Source of the DNA: PALSA-1006 sp963733265
GTDB lineage: Bacteria; Pseudomonadota; Gammaproteobacteria; Burkholderiales; Gallionellaceae
Length of the DNA stretch: 64,000 nucleotides
Assembly (NCBI GenBank): GCA_963733265.1
Contig: CAVTCF010000001.1
Location: forward strand, 1,178,001 to 1,242,000
Direction of reading: 5' to 3'
Below are positions 52,173 through 61,502 of the stretch, piece by piece; position 1 is the stretch's first letter, and every line of letters begins with the position of its first letter. A model generated the notes under the pieces. That model saw only the letters and a list, made by a program, of their open reading frames with translations. It was not told the DNA's origin and searched no databases. The position numbers and the translations under genes were made by a program.

Positions 52173-52260
52173 GACTTTCTCCTGTGTTTTGTAAAATTTA
52201 TTACCATGCACGTTGATAGATATGTTGCTTAACTGAAGTCGTTTAAATGCGGGGATGAGC

Positions 52261-52301
52261 AAAAAAAATCTGAACCCACCAAGTACTGGCAGGGTTCAGA
52301 T
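52261..52301 (-). terminator. Rho-independent terminator after sqr
   Basis: On the minus strand, ATCTGAACCC and GGGTTCAGAT form a ten-pair stem followed by eight T residues. It ends the sqr transcript and implies that the DUF2892 gene depends on read-through or its own promoter. Confidence 0.88.
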
Positions 52302-52353
52302 CAATCGCTACATTCCTAGCTATCATGTTCGTATTTCAGTGAGCGGCACTTAA

Positions 52354-53625
52354 TTACTTCAATTTTTCAATACCCATCATTTTTAGGATGCTTCCCTCGT
52401 AGAATGGTTCTGAAGTGCCTTTTTTCATCTTGCGGATGAAATATTTCTCAAACGCAACCTTGGCAAGATGCACCCATTTTCCTTCGGAGAACCAATTTAC
52501 GTTGCGCGGCGGAATCTGCGGGATCGCTACAAAGGCTACGCCACTGTCTCCGAAATCTGCAAGGCAGACAGCGTTCCATGTTGCCTCGGTATCAGCTGGA
52601 GTTCCTGTAAGATCGGCGTTGATGTTATGTACGGCCGCAGTAACCATTGACTCGATCATGTAACCTGTTTTGGGCGTGCCGACAGGAACGGGAGTCGGTT
52701 CGACCGGGGGGATCGCGACACACACTCCGACAGCAAAGACATTCTTGTACTTTGCATTACGCTGGTGTTTGTCCACGGTGATGAAGCCGCGCGGATTGGT
52801 CAAGCCCTCGATGCCGAATACTGCATCCACGCCTTTGAATGCGGGCAGCATCATGCTGTAGCTGAACGGAAGTTCGTGCTTCTTCTTTTCCATGCCCATG
52901 TCGTCGTGTTCGGTGACATACATTTTGCCGGCTTCGACTTTGGTGACCTTGGCATTGCAGATCCACTTGATATGCTTGTCGCGCATACCGGATTCGAGAA
53001 TGCCCTTGGAGTCGCCGACACCGCCCAAACCGAGGTGGCCGATATACGGTTCCGCAGTGACGAAGGTCATCGGTACCTTGGTGCGTAGTTTGCGGCGGCG
53101 CAAATCGGTTTCCATGATGAAGGCGTACTCGTAGGCGGGGCCGTAGCAGGAGGCTCCTTGCACGGCACCGACCACAATGGGGCCCGGGTGTTTGCAGAAG
53201 TGTTCCCATTCGTCATGCGATTTCATGGCGTGATCGATATGGCAAACGGAATGGGTGTGACCACTGTGCGGGCCAAGTCCCTCGACTTCGTCAAAGGCCA
53301 GTTTGGGACCGGTGGCGATCACCAGATAATCGTACGTGACCGTACTGCCGTCGTTGAGTTCGAGTTGGTTTTGGTCGGGATGGACACGCTTGACGCCGGT
53401 GGAAATGAAATTGATCCCTTTGCGTTCAAGGTAGCTACGTACCGGAAATTCGATTTGTTTGCGTTCGCGCCATTTGACGCCTACCCATGGGTTGGATGGA
53501 ACGAAATGGAAGTTTTCGCTGTTCGAGACAACTGTTACCTTGTGCTTTTTATCCAGTTTGTCGCGAAACTCGTAGGCTGCGGGCATGCCGCCGATTCCTG
53601 CTCCCATGATTACGATATGTGCCAT
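52354..53625 (-). CDS. sqr: Sulfide:quinone oxidoreductase
   Basis: SQR oxidises sulfide to polysulfide or sulfur and passes electrons to the quinone pool at the membrane. The 423-residue flavoprotein has the N-terminal FAD site GAGIGGMPAAYEF (8-20), a second dinucleotide segment (LVIATGPKLAFD) and FAVGVCVAI near 297-305. Cys128, Cys160 (GASCYG) and Cys354 match the three catalytic cysteines of Rhodobacter capsulatus SQR (127, 159, 353), so this is a genuine SQR rather than flavocytochrome c. The C-terminal amphipathic part (VAFEKYFIRKMKKG) suits membrane attachment. Confidence 0.93.
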   Translation of the reverse strand: MAHIVIMGAGIGGMPAAYEFRDKLDKKHKVTVVSNSENFHFVPSNPWVGVKWRERKQIEFPVRSYLERKGINFISTGVKRVHPDQNQLELNDGSTVTYDYLVIATGPKLAFDEVEGLGPHSGHTHSVCHIDHAMKSHDEWEHFCKHPGPIVVGAVQGASCYGPAYEYAFIMETDLRRRKLRTKVPMTFVTAEPYIGHLGLGGVGDSKGILESGMRDKHIKWICNAKVTKVEAGKMYVTEHDDMGMEKKKHELPFSYSMMLPAFKGVDAVFGIEGLTNPRGFITVDKHQRNAKYKNVFAVGVCVAIPPVEPTPVPVGTPKTGYMIESMVTAAVHNINADLTGTPADTEATWNAVCLADFGDSGVAFVAIPQIPPRNVNWFSEGKWVHLAKVAFEKYFIRKMKKGTSEPFYEGSILKMMGIEKLK

Positions 53626-53835
53626 GTTCCCCCCCTTAAAGGTATTTTGGTTGATAAACGCTGCCCTGTTGAGCCGAGAATGCTGTACCGTCGTACAGGC
53701 CTTTCTAGGTTCGCTATTAGGCGTAATCGACCCTTGGTATGTCTATAACCACTTTGGGGTAGGGTGAATATAACTCCGATGGGGAGGACAGATTTGCAGA
53801 TGTGGCGGAGCTGTGTATATCGGCGGAAAACAGTC

Positions 53836-54513
53836 TCAACAACGCGGTGTTGAGTTATCGCTGTTTGTTTCGTCTTGTTCCTTGGCGAAGAGGACTGCGG
53901 CTTTTACCCGAGAAGATAAATTGAGTTTGTTCAGAATGTGACGAACATGCTGTTTAACCGTGTCATAACTGATCTTCAAAGTTTTCGCGATGGCTTTGTT
54001 GCTTTCCCCTCGGGCTAGCAATTGCAGGATTTCGCGTTCTCGTTCGGTAAGCAGCTTGAGTGAATTTTTCGGATCTTGTTCGGATTGATCACCACGCAGC
54101 ATTTCGATCATGATCATAGTCATGGTGGGGGCGACTACTAATTCTCCTGCCGCCACACGTCGGATGGCATCAACGACATCGTCAGGAGCCATATCCTTGA
54201 GCAGGTAACCGCGCACACCGGCACGGATGGCATTGGTTAGGTCAGTGCCGGAGTCGCTCATGGTTAGCATAACGGCGGGAGTGGTATAACCCTCGCTGCG
54301 CAGCAATTGCAACAGCGAGATGCCGTCCATCGGCTTCATGCGCAGATCGAGGATGATTAGGTCGGGCTCGCCTTTTAATAGATTGCGTAACTCATCCACA
54401 TTGTCGGTCGCACCAAGTACAGAGAAATCGTAGCAGTTGGCCAGCAGTTCGCTCAAGCCGCGTCGGCACAGATTTTGGTCATCCACCAGTACGAGTTTTA
54501 ATTTGTCAGCCAT
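53836..54513 (-). CDS. NarL/FixJ-family response regulator
   Basis: This 225-residue regulator has a receiver domain (about 4-120) with LVDDQNLCRRG and the phosphoacceptor in LIILDLRMKPMDG, and a LuxR-type helix-turn-helix (about 150-212) LTEREREILQLLARGESNKAIAKTLKISYDTVKQHV. The frame opens at 54588, but MADKLKLVLVDD at 54513 is the family start and lies 8 bp inside the kinase gene end. It lies downstream of its kinase. The palindromes upstream of the soe and tusA genes are candidate targets. Confidence 0.93.
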   Translation of the reverse strand: MADKLKLVLVDDQNLCRRGLSELLANCYDFSVLGATDNVDELRNLLKGEPDLIILDLRMKPMDGISLLQLLRSEGYTTPAVMLTMSDSGTDLTNAIRAGVRGYLLKDMAPDDVVDAIRRVAAGELVVAPTMTMIMIEMLRGDQSEQDPKNSLKLLTEREREILQLLARGESNKAIAKTLKISYDTVKQHVRHILNKLNLSSRVKAAVLFAKEQDETNSDNSTPRC

Positions 54514-55753
54514 TTGTTGTTCTCCAGTCCGGTGATGGTTCGGGAAAAAATAATTGCACTTGCGTGCCCAATCCTGCGGAGCTCTCAACCTTGAGCTTGC
54601 CGCCTATCCGTTGTGCACGCTCACGCATAATCAGCACGCCGTAGTGGCCTTCTACCGGAGAAAAGGTGCTGGCTCCACTACCGTTATCTTCGATAGTGAA
54701 TACGAAATAGCCGAGATTGGTATCAACGAACAGACGTGCATGCGTTGCGCCGGAATGACGCGCGATATTGGTAAGCGCCTCGCGCACGATGTGATATACC
54801 TGAATCTCATGTTCCAGTGGCAATTCGAGATCAACCAGACGGTTGTGATACTCCAGCACTATATCATTGTGTTCGCGAAACTCGGTGGTGATGTCATTTA
54901 AGGCGGCAAGCAGGCCTCCGCTATTCATATCGCAACGGAAGTCGGTGATCAGTTTTCGCGCACTCTTTTGCCCTATCTCCAGAGCTTCATCCAGATCGCG
55001 CGCGTATTTACTTGCCATCTCTTCATTGCTGCTGCGGATGGCTTCCTGCAACAAGCTGATGCGCATGCGGGCGTAGGTCAGCGTTTGCGCCAGTGAATCA
55101 TGAATGTCATTTGCAATTCCCTGACGAGCCGCGAGTCGTTCGCTGCGTCTGGCCTCGCGATTGATGCGGGTATGTTCAATGGCTGCGCTCATCATTTGCG
55201 CGAAAGCGGTGATGGTTTTGATGTGGCTGCTGGCGGCTTTGTGCGGTACATCGAAAAAAATGGTCAACACGCCCAGCGGGCTTATCGCCGAGCAGGGAGC
55301 GAGCGGAACTGCGATGCGCGATTGGAAACGGCAATTGGCATAGTAACAGTTCGTGCGCGAATCGCATTTACTGATGTCCGAAGCATGCACGGTATGGCCG
55401 AGTGCCGCAACATCGATGACCTCGCATTCCAATTCGGAGACACATTCTGCTTCTTCTTGTAATTCGCTGGAAAGTCCGGCTGAACTGATGAGTTCTAGCG
55501 TGCAGCCATCCGGCGATAACAAACGCACTACGCCTGCGGTCGCAGAGGTCGCGCTGATGATGCTTTCCAAAAAAGATTCCAGCAAAGTTCTGAGTTCTCC
55601 TGCTCGCGGGGCGGTGAACTCTAGTGCCACGCAGGCGTCCACACCGCCATCTTTTCCGGGGGGCGTGAAGCTCGGTTCGCGTACCCACGAAAAACTGCTG
55701 TGGTCGGATTCGTGGTTGAATTCAAAGATGGGAATCGTTTCTTTCTGCATCAA
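54506..55753 (-). CDS. NarX-like sensor kinase with cysteine-rich GAF domain
   Basis: This 415-residue histidine kinase has no membrane helix. A GAF domain covers about 45-200 and contains an unusual cysteine set: Cys104, Cys110, and a KCDSRTNCYYANC cluster with Cys130, Cys136 and Cys141. A HisKA_3 dimerisation helix follows with His218 in ANDIHDSLAQTL, then HATPase_c with EALTNIARHSGATHA and EDNGSG. The layout matches NarX/NreB-type kinases that sense redox or oxygen through cysteines or an Fe-S cluster. It is divergent from the soe operon, which starts 220 bp away. Confidence 0.9.
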   Translation of the reverse strand: MMQKETIPIFEFNHESDHSSFSWVREPSFTPPGKDGGVDACVALEFTAPRAGELRTLLESFLESIISATSATAGVVRLLSPDGCTLELISSAGLSSELQEEAECVSELECEVIDVAALGHTVHASDISKCDSRTNCYYANCRFQSRIAVPLAPCSAISPLGVLTIFFDVPHKAASSHIKTITAFAQMMSAAIEHTRINREARRSERLAARQGIANDIHDSLAQTLTYARMRISLLQEAIRSSNEEMASKYARDLDEALEIGQKSARKLITDFRCDMNSGGLLAALNDITTEFREHNDIVLEYHNRLVDLELPLEHEIQVYHIVREALTNIARHSGATHARLFVDTNLGYFVFTIEDNGSGASTFSPVEGHYGVLIMRERAQRIGGKLKVESSAGLGTQVQLFFPEPSPDWRTTNG

Positions 55754-55835
55754 CTTTCGCCAGTCAATCTAAAAACGTCCCGCAGATTAAGGTGAATTTC
55801 CAAAAATATCAACAGGATAAATGGAAAATGTCGTC

Positions 55836-55881
55836 ATACCCCCCATCAGGGTTATACCCATCCTCACCCGACGTGGGTATA
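55836..55881. promoter_or_regulatory. Operator candidates upstream of the soe genes
   Basis: TATACCCA (55853-55860) and TGGGTATA (55874-55881) form an inverted pair with a 13-bp spacer. ATACCC (55836-55841) and GGGTTAT (55849-55855) form a second, overlapping one. The half-site TACCCAT fits the NarL heptamer TACYNMT. The divergently transcribed NarL-like regulator is the obvious candidate protein. Confidence 0.5.
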
Positions 55882-55972
55882 GACACTTGTGTGAACTATT
55901 GCGCTTAATAGAAAAGATAGCAAAGGTTCGCGCGATTAACCGACGCGACATTGATCCACTCAAAGAATTGAT

Positions 55973-58888
55973 ATGTCTTCGCCTATACACGACCCGATTT
56001 CTTCCCCGTTGCCAGATGCATCCACCGAGATGCGTACCACCACCTGCTACATGTGCGCCTGCCGTTGCGGCATTCGCGTGCATTTGCGCGACGGCGAGGT
56101 GCGCTACATCGAGGGCAATCCCGATCATCCGCTGAACAAGGGGGTGATCTGCGCCAAGGGCGGTTCCGGCATCATGAAGCAGTATTCTCCGGCGCGCCTG
56201 ACCAAGCCTTTGCGTCGCAAGCCGGGCAGCGAGCGCGGCGCGAACGAGTTCGAAGAAATTAGCTGGGAAGAGACTTTCGATATTTTGGAAAAACGCTTGG
56301 GTCACTTGCGTGCGACCGATCCGAAAAAATTTGCCTTGTTTACCGGACGCGATCAGATGCAGGCGCTGACCGGTCTGTTCGCACGTCAGTTCGGCACGCC
56401 CAACTATGCGGCGCACGGCGGCTTCTGCTCGGTCAATATGGCCGCCGGCATGATCTACACCATCGGCGGTTCGTTCTGGGAATTCGGCGGCCCCGATCTG
56501 GAACGCGCCAAAGTTTTTTACATGATCGGTACGGCGGAAGACCATCACTCCAATCCCCTGAAGAGCGCCATTGGCGACTTCAAACGCAACGGCGGGCGTT
56601 TCGTCGCTATCAATCCGGTGCGTAGCGGTTATGCCGCCATCGCCGATGAGTGGATTCCGATCAAGCCGGGCACCGACGGTGCGCTGATCCTTGCTATCAT
56701 TCGCGAGATCATCGCCTTGGGGCTGTATGACCGCGAATTTCTGGCACGCTACACCAACTCCGGGCAACTGGTAAATCAGGACAAGTCCAGCAAAGATTTC
56801 GGCATGATGTTGCGCAATCCGCAAGGCGACCCCATCAATCCGTTGCGTCCGCATAATTTTTACTGGTGGGATCGGCTCAGCAATAAGCCGGTGGATGACC
56901 ACAGCAAGGGCGCAGACCCCGCGTTGTATGGCACTTTCACCATGCCGGACGGAACCACCGCGAAACCTGCGTTTCAATTGCTGAAAGAACGTGTCGCCGA
57001 ATGCACGCCGGAGTGGGCGGAAGCTATTACCGGAATTTCCGCCGATACCATCAAGCGCATCGCGCATGAGATGGGCATCACCGCGCGCGACCAGAAAATT
57101 GAATTGCCGATTCCGTGGACGGATTGGTGGGGCGAAGAGCACGAGAGCGTCACCGGCAATCCGGTCGCTTTTCATGCCATGCGCGGTTTGGCAGCGCACT
57201 CCAACGGCTTTCAAACGATACGCTCGCTGGCGATTTTGATGTCGCTGCTGGGTACTATCGACCGTCCCGGTGGCTTCCGTCACAAGGCACCGTATCCGCG
57301 TGCCATTCCGCCCAATGCGCGTCCGTCCAAGGGCCCGGAAGCGGTGCAGCCCAATACGCCGCTGGGTGGTGCGCCGCTGGGCTGGCCGGAAACGCCGGAT
57401 GATTTATTTGTCGATGCCAACGGTCAGCCAGTGCGTCTCGACAAAGCCTTTTCATGGGAGCATCCGCTGTCGGCGCATGGCCTGATGCACAACGCCATCA
57501 CCAATGCCTGGCGCGGCGATCCTTATCCGATCGATACGCTGATGCTGTTCATGGCCAATATGGCATGGAACTCCAGCATGAACACCTCGGAAGTGCGCAA
57601 CATGCTGGTGGATAAAAACGCTGATGGCGGTTACAAGATTCCGTTCATCGTGGTGTGCGACGCGTTTCAGTCCGAGACTACCGCGTTCGCCGATCTGATT
57701 TTGCCCGATACTACTTATCTGGAGCGCCATGATTGCATGTCCATGCTGGATCGTCCGATCTCGGAATTCGACGGCCCGGTAGATGCAGTGCGCATTCCGG
57801 TGCTGCAACCGACAGGCGAATGCAAGCCGTTCCAGGAAGTGCTGATCGAGCTGGCGAGCCGTCTGAAATTCCCCGCCTTTACTACTGCAGAAGGCACACG
57901 CAAGTTTAAGAGCTACCCGGATTTCGTGGTCAATTACGAAACCGCACCGGGTTCCGGTATCGGTTTTCTGACCGGTTGGCGCGGCAAGGATGGCGACAAG
58001 GCGATGCGCGGCGAACCCAATCCGAAGCAGTGGGAGATGTACGAGAAGAACGGATGCTTCTTCCAATATCATTTGCCGCCATCCAGCCAATATATGCGTA
58101 ATTGGAACAAGGAATACATGGAGTGGGCGCAGCAGGCCGGTATGCGCCGCGACAATGACCCGATCATCATTCACATTTATTCCGAGTTGTTGCAGGGCTT
58201 CCGCCTCGCCGCCGAAGGTAAGCGTGCGGGAAAACAGCCGCCGGATGAGTTGCGCGAACGCGTCGCCACTTATTTCGACCCGCTGCCGTTCTGGTATGCA
58301 CCGCTGGAAGACGAGCAAAGCGATCTGAAGAAATATCCGCTGAATGCGCTGACCCAGCGTCCGATGGCGATGTATCACTCGTGGGATTCGCAGAATGCCT
58401 GGCTGCGCCAGATCCATACTTACAACTATCTCTACGTCAATACGCGCACCGCTGAAGCAGCGGGAATCGCCGATGGCGGCTGGATGTGGGTGGAATCGCA
58501 GTGGGGCAAAGTACGTTGTCTGTGCCGTTATTCCGAAGCGGTTGAACCGGGCACGGTGTGGACGTGGAACGCCATCGGCAAATCCTCCGGTGCATGGAAT
58601 CTTACCGGCGATGCCAACGAAGCCAAGCAGGGTTTTCTGCTCAATCACCTGATCTCGGAAGAGTTGCGCGCTATGCCGAACGGCAAGCGTTATTCCAACT
58701 CCGATCCGATCACCGGACAAGCCGCATGGTACGACGTGCGCGTGCGCATTTATCCGGCGGCAGCGGGTGAAGCGGAAGAAAGCTCGCCGCAATTCCCCAC
58801 CATGCAACCGGTGCCCGGTATGGAGCAAAGAAAGATGGGCTGGCAGGCGTGGTTTGCGGGCAAGAAAAAGAAAGGCGGTGCGAAATGA
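55973..58888 (+). CDS. soeA: SoeA-type molybdopterin oxidoreductase, catalytic subunit
   Basis: This 971-residue enzyme of the DMSO reductase family is probably the sulfite-oxidising subunit of a cytoplasmic SoeABC complex (sulfite to sulfate, electrons to quinone). The N-terminal 4Fe-4S ligands are Cys25, Cys28, Cys32 and Cys60. A Cys at 152 in HGGFCSVNM is a likely molybdenum ligand. Later come the molybdopterin-binding stretches NPVRSGYAAIADEW and the C-terminal domain ending before LNHLISEELR. No Tat signal is present, which fits a cytoplasmic SoeA and speaks against a periplasmic Psr/Phs enzyme. It overlaps soeB by four bases. Confidence 0.87.
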   Translation: MSSPIHDPISSPLPDASTEMRTTTCYMCACRCGIRVHLRDGEVRYIEGNPDHPLNKGVICAKGGSGIMKQYSPARLTKPLRRKPGSERGANEFEEISWEETFDILEKRLGHLRATDPKKFALFTGRDQMQALTGLFARQFGTPNYAAHGGFCSVNMAAGMIYTIGGSFWEFGGPDLERAKVFYMIGTAEDHHSNPLKSAIGDFKRNGGRFVAINPVRSGYAAIADEWIPIKPGTDGALILAIIREIIALGLYDREFLARYTNSGQLVNQDKSSKDFGMMLRNPQGDPINPLRPHNFYWWDRLSNKPVDDHSKGADPALYGTFTMPDGTTAKPAFQLLKERVAECTPEWAEAITGISADTIKRIAHEMGITARDQKIELPIPWTDWWGEEHESVTGNPVAFHAMRGLAAHSNGFQTIRSLAILMSLLGTIDRPGGFRHKAPYPRAIPPNARPSKGPEAVQPNTPLGGAPLGWPETPDDLFVDANGQPVRLDKAFSWEHPLSAHGLMHNAITNAWRGDPYPIDTLMLFMANMAWNSSMNTSEVRNMLVDKNADGGYKIPFIVVCDAFQSETTAFADLILPDTTYLERHDCMSMLDRPISEFDGPVDAVRIPVLQPTGECKPFQEVLIELASRLKFPAFTTAEGTRKFKSYPDFVVNYETAPGSGIGFLTGWRGKDGDKAMRGEPNPKQWEMYEKNGCFFQYHLPPSSQYMRNWNKEYMEWAQQAGMRRDNDPIIIHIYSELLQGFRLAAEGKRAGKQPPDELRERVATYFDPLPFWYAPLEDEQSDLKKYPLNALTQRPMAMYHSWDSQNAWLRQIHTYNYLYVNTRTAEAAGIADGGWMWVESQWGKVRCLCRYSEAVEPGTVWTWNAIGKSSGAWNLTGDANEAKQGFLLNHLISEELRAMPNGKRYSNSDPITGQAAWYDVRVRIYPAAAGEAEESSPQFPTMQPVPGMEQRKMGWQAWFAGKKKKGGAK

Positions 58889-59607
58889 CCCAACTCGCGC
58901 TGGTAATTGATCTGAACGTTTGTGTCGGCTGTCATGCCTGCGTGACCAACTGCAAGCAATGGAATACCTCCGGTGCAGCGGGTGCATTGACCGACTGCAA
59001 TCCTTATGAGAATGATCCGAACGGAACCTTCTTTAACCGGGTGCAAACCTTCGAAGTGGGCGAATTCCCCGCTACCGAGACGGTGCATTTCCCCAAGTCC
59101 TGTTTGCATTGCGAAGACCCGGCCTGCGTGCCTGTGTGTCCGACGGGAGCATCCTACAAGCGCGAAGAAGACGGCATCGTGCTGGTCGATTACGACAAGT
59201 GCATCGGTTGCAAATATTGTTCGTGGGCTTGCCCGTACGGTGTGCGCGAGTTCGACGAGCAGCGCAAGGTGATGACAAAATGCACGTTGTGCGTGGATCG
59301 CATCTACGACATGAGTTTGCCGGAAGAGCGGCGCAAGCCTTCCTGTGTGCTGGCTTGCCCGCCGGGTGCGCGTTTGTTCGGCGATGTGCATGATCCGGAT
59401 TCTGAAGTGTCGATAGCGATACGTGAGCGCGGTGGTTACACGCTGATGCCGGAGGCCAATACCAAACCGGCCAATCATTATTTGCCACGCCGCAAGACCA
59501 CGGTGATCGTGCGCGCTGATGAACTTTATCGTTCCGACAATCCGCACAAGATCGACGGTGCGCCGTTCGACAAGAATCTGCCACCGACCACAGAAGAACT
59601 TAACTAA
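58885..59607 (+). CDS. soeB: SoeB-type iron-sulfur subunit
   Basis: This is a 240-residue electron-transfer subunit with four 4Fe-4S clusters of the DmsB/PsrB type. The cysteine sets begin at LNVCVGCHACVTNCKQW, then CLHCEDPACVPVCPTG, CIGCKYCSWACPYG, and CTLCVD with CVLACPPGARLFGD. It carries electrons from SoeA to the membrane subunit. The frame opens at 58849, but MTQLALVIDLN starts at 58885, overlapping the soeA stop as ATGA. soeC follows 12 bp later. Confidence 0.93.
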   Translation: MTQLALVIDLNVCVGCHACVTNCKQWNTSGAAGALTDCNPYENDPNGTFFNRVQTFEVGEFPATETVHFPKSCLHCEDPACVPVCPTGASYKREEDGIVLVDYDKCIGCKYCSWACPYGVREFDEQRKVMTKCTLCVDRIYDMSLPEERRKPSCVLACPPGARLFGDVHDPDSEVSIAIRERGGYTLMPEANTKPANHYLPRRKTTVIVRADELYRSDNPHKIDGAPFDKNLPPTTEELN

Positions 59608-59619
59608 GGCTGACCCATT

Positions 59620-60522
59620 ATGCGTCCCGCATTCTCCGTACTATTTTTGACCACCTTGATCGGCGCCGGACAGGGGCTGTTCATCACGCTATTTTTCTGC
59701 GAACTGCTCGTTTCGGCCTCGCTGCCAAGTAATTTTCTGCTTGGCGGTGCCGTGTTGGTATTGATCTTGAGCGGACTTGGCGGCATCGCCTCCGTGTTCC
59801 ATTTGGGGCACCCGGAACGTGCCTGGCGCGCGATGACCATGTGGCGCACGTCCTGGCTGGCACGTGAAGGCATCGCCTTGCCCGCCTTTATGGCGGCGGT
59901 GTTCGCTTACGCTGTCGCACATTGGCTGAACCTTGGCCACACGCTCGCCATTGCCACGATCGGCGTGATTCTTTCTCTGGTCTTGTTCGTGTGCACCGGC
60001 ATGATTTACGGTGCGATCAAGGTGCTGAAAGAATGGGCACATCCGCTGACACTGATAAACTTCATCGTGCTGGGTTGTGCTTCGGGTACGACTTTGGCTG
60101 CGGCCTACGCCAGCTTTGCCGCGCCTGAGTTGACTGCGGCATTGGCGCAAGCCGCGTTTGCACTGACTGTGCTGGGTTTGCTGACACGAAGCATATCGTT
60201 GTGGCGCAATGCGAAGTTGCGCCCGACCAGTACTTTGCAAACGGCCATCGGAATCCGTCATCCGCGCATCGTGCAAAAATCGCAAGGCTCGATGGGCGGA
60301 TCGTACAATACGCGCGAATTCTTTCACGGCAAGAGCCAAGATTTTGTACGCGGCATATTGGTGATGCTGGTGCTGGGAGCCTTCGTGTTGCCGCTGGCGC
60401 TGGTGCTGAGTTTGCCATTGCTGGCGTTCATTTTGCAGTACATCGGGCTATTGGCAGAACGCTGGTACTTTTTTGCCGAAGCGCAGCATCCGCAAAATTT
60501 ATATTATCAGGGCACCTCATAA
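59620..60522 (+). CDS. soeC: SoeC-type membrane anchor subunit
   Basis: This 300-residue DmsC/NrfD-like protein has eight predicted membrane helices, beginning VLFLTTLIGAGQGLFITLFFC. It anchors the complex and delivers electrons to quinone. The HLGHPERAWRAMTMWRTSWLAREGI stretch is the typical DmsC/SoeC cytoplasmic loop. It completes a soeABC set in the canonical order. Its TAA shares a base with the next ATG (TAATG). Confidence 0.9.
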   Translation: MRPAFSVLFLTTLIGAGQGLFITLFFCELLVSASLPSNFLLGGAVLVLILSGLGGIASVFHLGHPERAWRAMTMWRTSWLAREGIALPAFMAAVFAYAVAHWLNLGHTLAIATIGVILSLVLFVCTGMIYGAIKVLKEWAHPLTLINFIVLGCASGTTLAAAYASFAAPELTAALAQAAFALTVLGLLTRSISLWRNAKLRPTSTLQTAIGIRHPRIVQKSQGSMGGSYNTREFFHGKSQDFVRGILVMLVLGAFVLPLALVLSLPLLAFILQYIGLLAERWYFFAEAQHPQNLYYQGTS

Positions 60523-61502
60523 TGCTGAAAGAGCCTGTTACCAGACTCCGGGAACTAGGCGGCTTGCTTAGAGCTAATGCATTATTGTTGCTTCTTTCTT
60601 TATCTTTGTTTTCGGCAGGTGCATATGCGGCCAATAGTTTGCCTGTAACAAGCGAAATGCCTTGGTGGGGCTGGGCGTTGGCGCTGTTCATCACCTGTTT
60701 TTTCCTAGGCATTGTCGCGGTTCCCTCGGGTGTTGGTGGCGGTGTGTTGTTCGTGCCTATCGTTGGCGGCTTCTTTCCATTTCATCTCGATTTCGTGCGC
60801 GGAGCAGGGCTGCTGGTTGCCATGGCGAGTGCGCTGGCGGCTGGGCCGTCATTGCTGCGCGGTGGGTTGGCCAATTTGAGATTGGCGTTACCGCTGGCGG
60901 TGTTGGCTTCCGCCAGTGCCATTGCCGGAGCGCTGCTCGGGTTGGTCTTGCCCGCTACGACCGTGCAGATCGCTTTGGGGCTGACAATTCTCGGTATTGT
61001 TGTATTGATGGCGACAGCCAAGAAATCAGAATTTCCGGATGTGTTAAAGCAAGACCGTCTTGCAATCGCATTATCCATACACGGTGTTTTTCATGATGCG
61101 GCACAAAGCAAAAATATCTCATGGAAAGTTCATCGTACACCACTGGGATTGTTTATTTTTATATTGATCGGATTTATCGGAGGTCTGTTCGGTGTCGGCG
61201 CGGGATGGGCAAATCTACCCGTGCTTAATTTGCTAATGGGCGCACCGATCAAAGTGGCAGCCGGGACCTCCGGTTTGATTCTGACGCTGGCGAGTTCATC
61301 CGCAACTTGGATATATTTGAGTAAAGGTGCGGTCTTGGCTATCATCGCTGTGCCCTCAGTGATCGGTATGATGTTGGGGGCGATGATCGGCGCGCGTTTG
61401 CTGCATGTGCTGAAAGCTTCTGTAGTGCGCAAGATGGTGATCACCTTGTTGCTGTTTGCCGGAATACGTGCGCTACTCAAAGGCTTGGGAGTCTGGATGT
61501 GA
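60522..61502 (+). CDS. TauE/SafE-family sulfite/sulfonate exporter
   Basis: This is a 326-residue permease with eight or nine helices and two internal repeats: PSGVGGGVLFVPI near 68-80 and GVGAGWANLPVLNLLMGAP in the second half. TauE/SafE proteins export sulfite or sulfonates. A signal-like first helix (LLLLLSLSLFSAGAYA) precedes the repeats. Direct coupling to soeC suggests relief of sulfite stress or movement of the Soe substrate across the membrane. The frame extends upstream to 60201 inside soeC, but the ATG at 60522 fits both homology and overlap. Confidence 0.88.
   Translation: MLKEPVTRLRELGGLLRANALLLLLSLSLFSAGAYAANSLPVTSEMPWWGWALALFITCFFLGIVAVPSGVGGGVLFVPIVGGFFPFHLDFVRGAGLLVAMASALAAGPSLLRGGLANLRLALPLAVLASASAIAGALLGLVLPATTVQIALGLTILGIVVLMATAKKSEFPDVLKQDRLAIALSIHGVFHDAAQSKNISWKVHRTPLGLFIFILIGFIGGLFGVGAGWANLPVLNLLMGAPIKVAAGTSGLILTLASSSATWIYLSKGAVLAIIAVPSVIGMMLGAMIGARLLHVLKASVVRKMVITLLLFAGIRALLKGLGVWM

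Noticed and set aside
55787..58987. Long antisense frames (498 and 511 codons) opposite soeA
   Set aside because: They mirror a GC-biased coding strand, and their products are His/Arg/Gly-rich with no family features.
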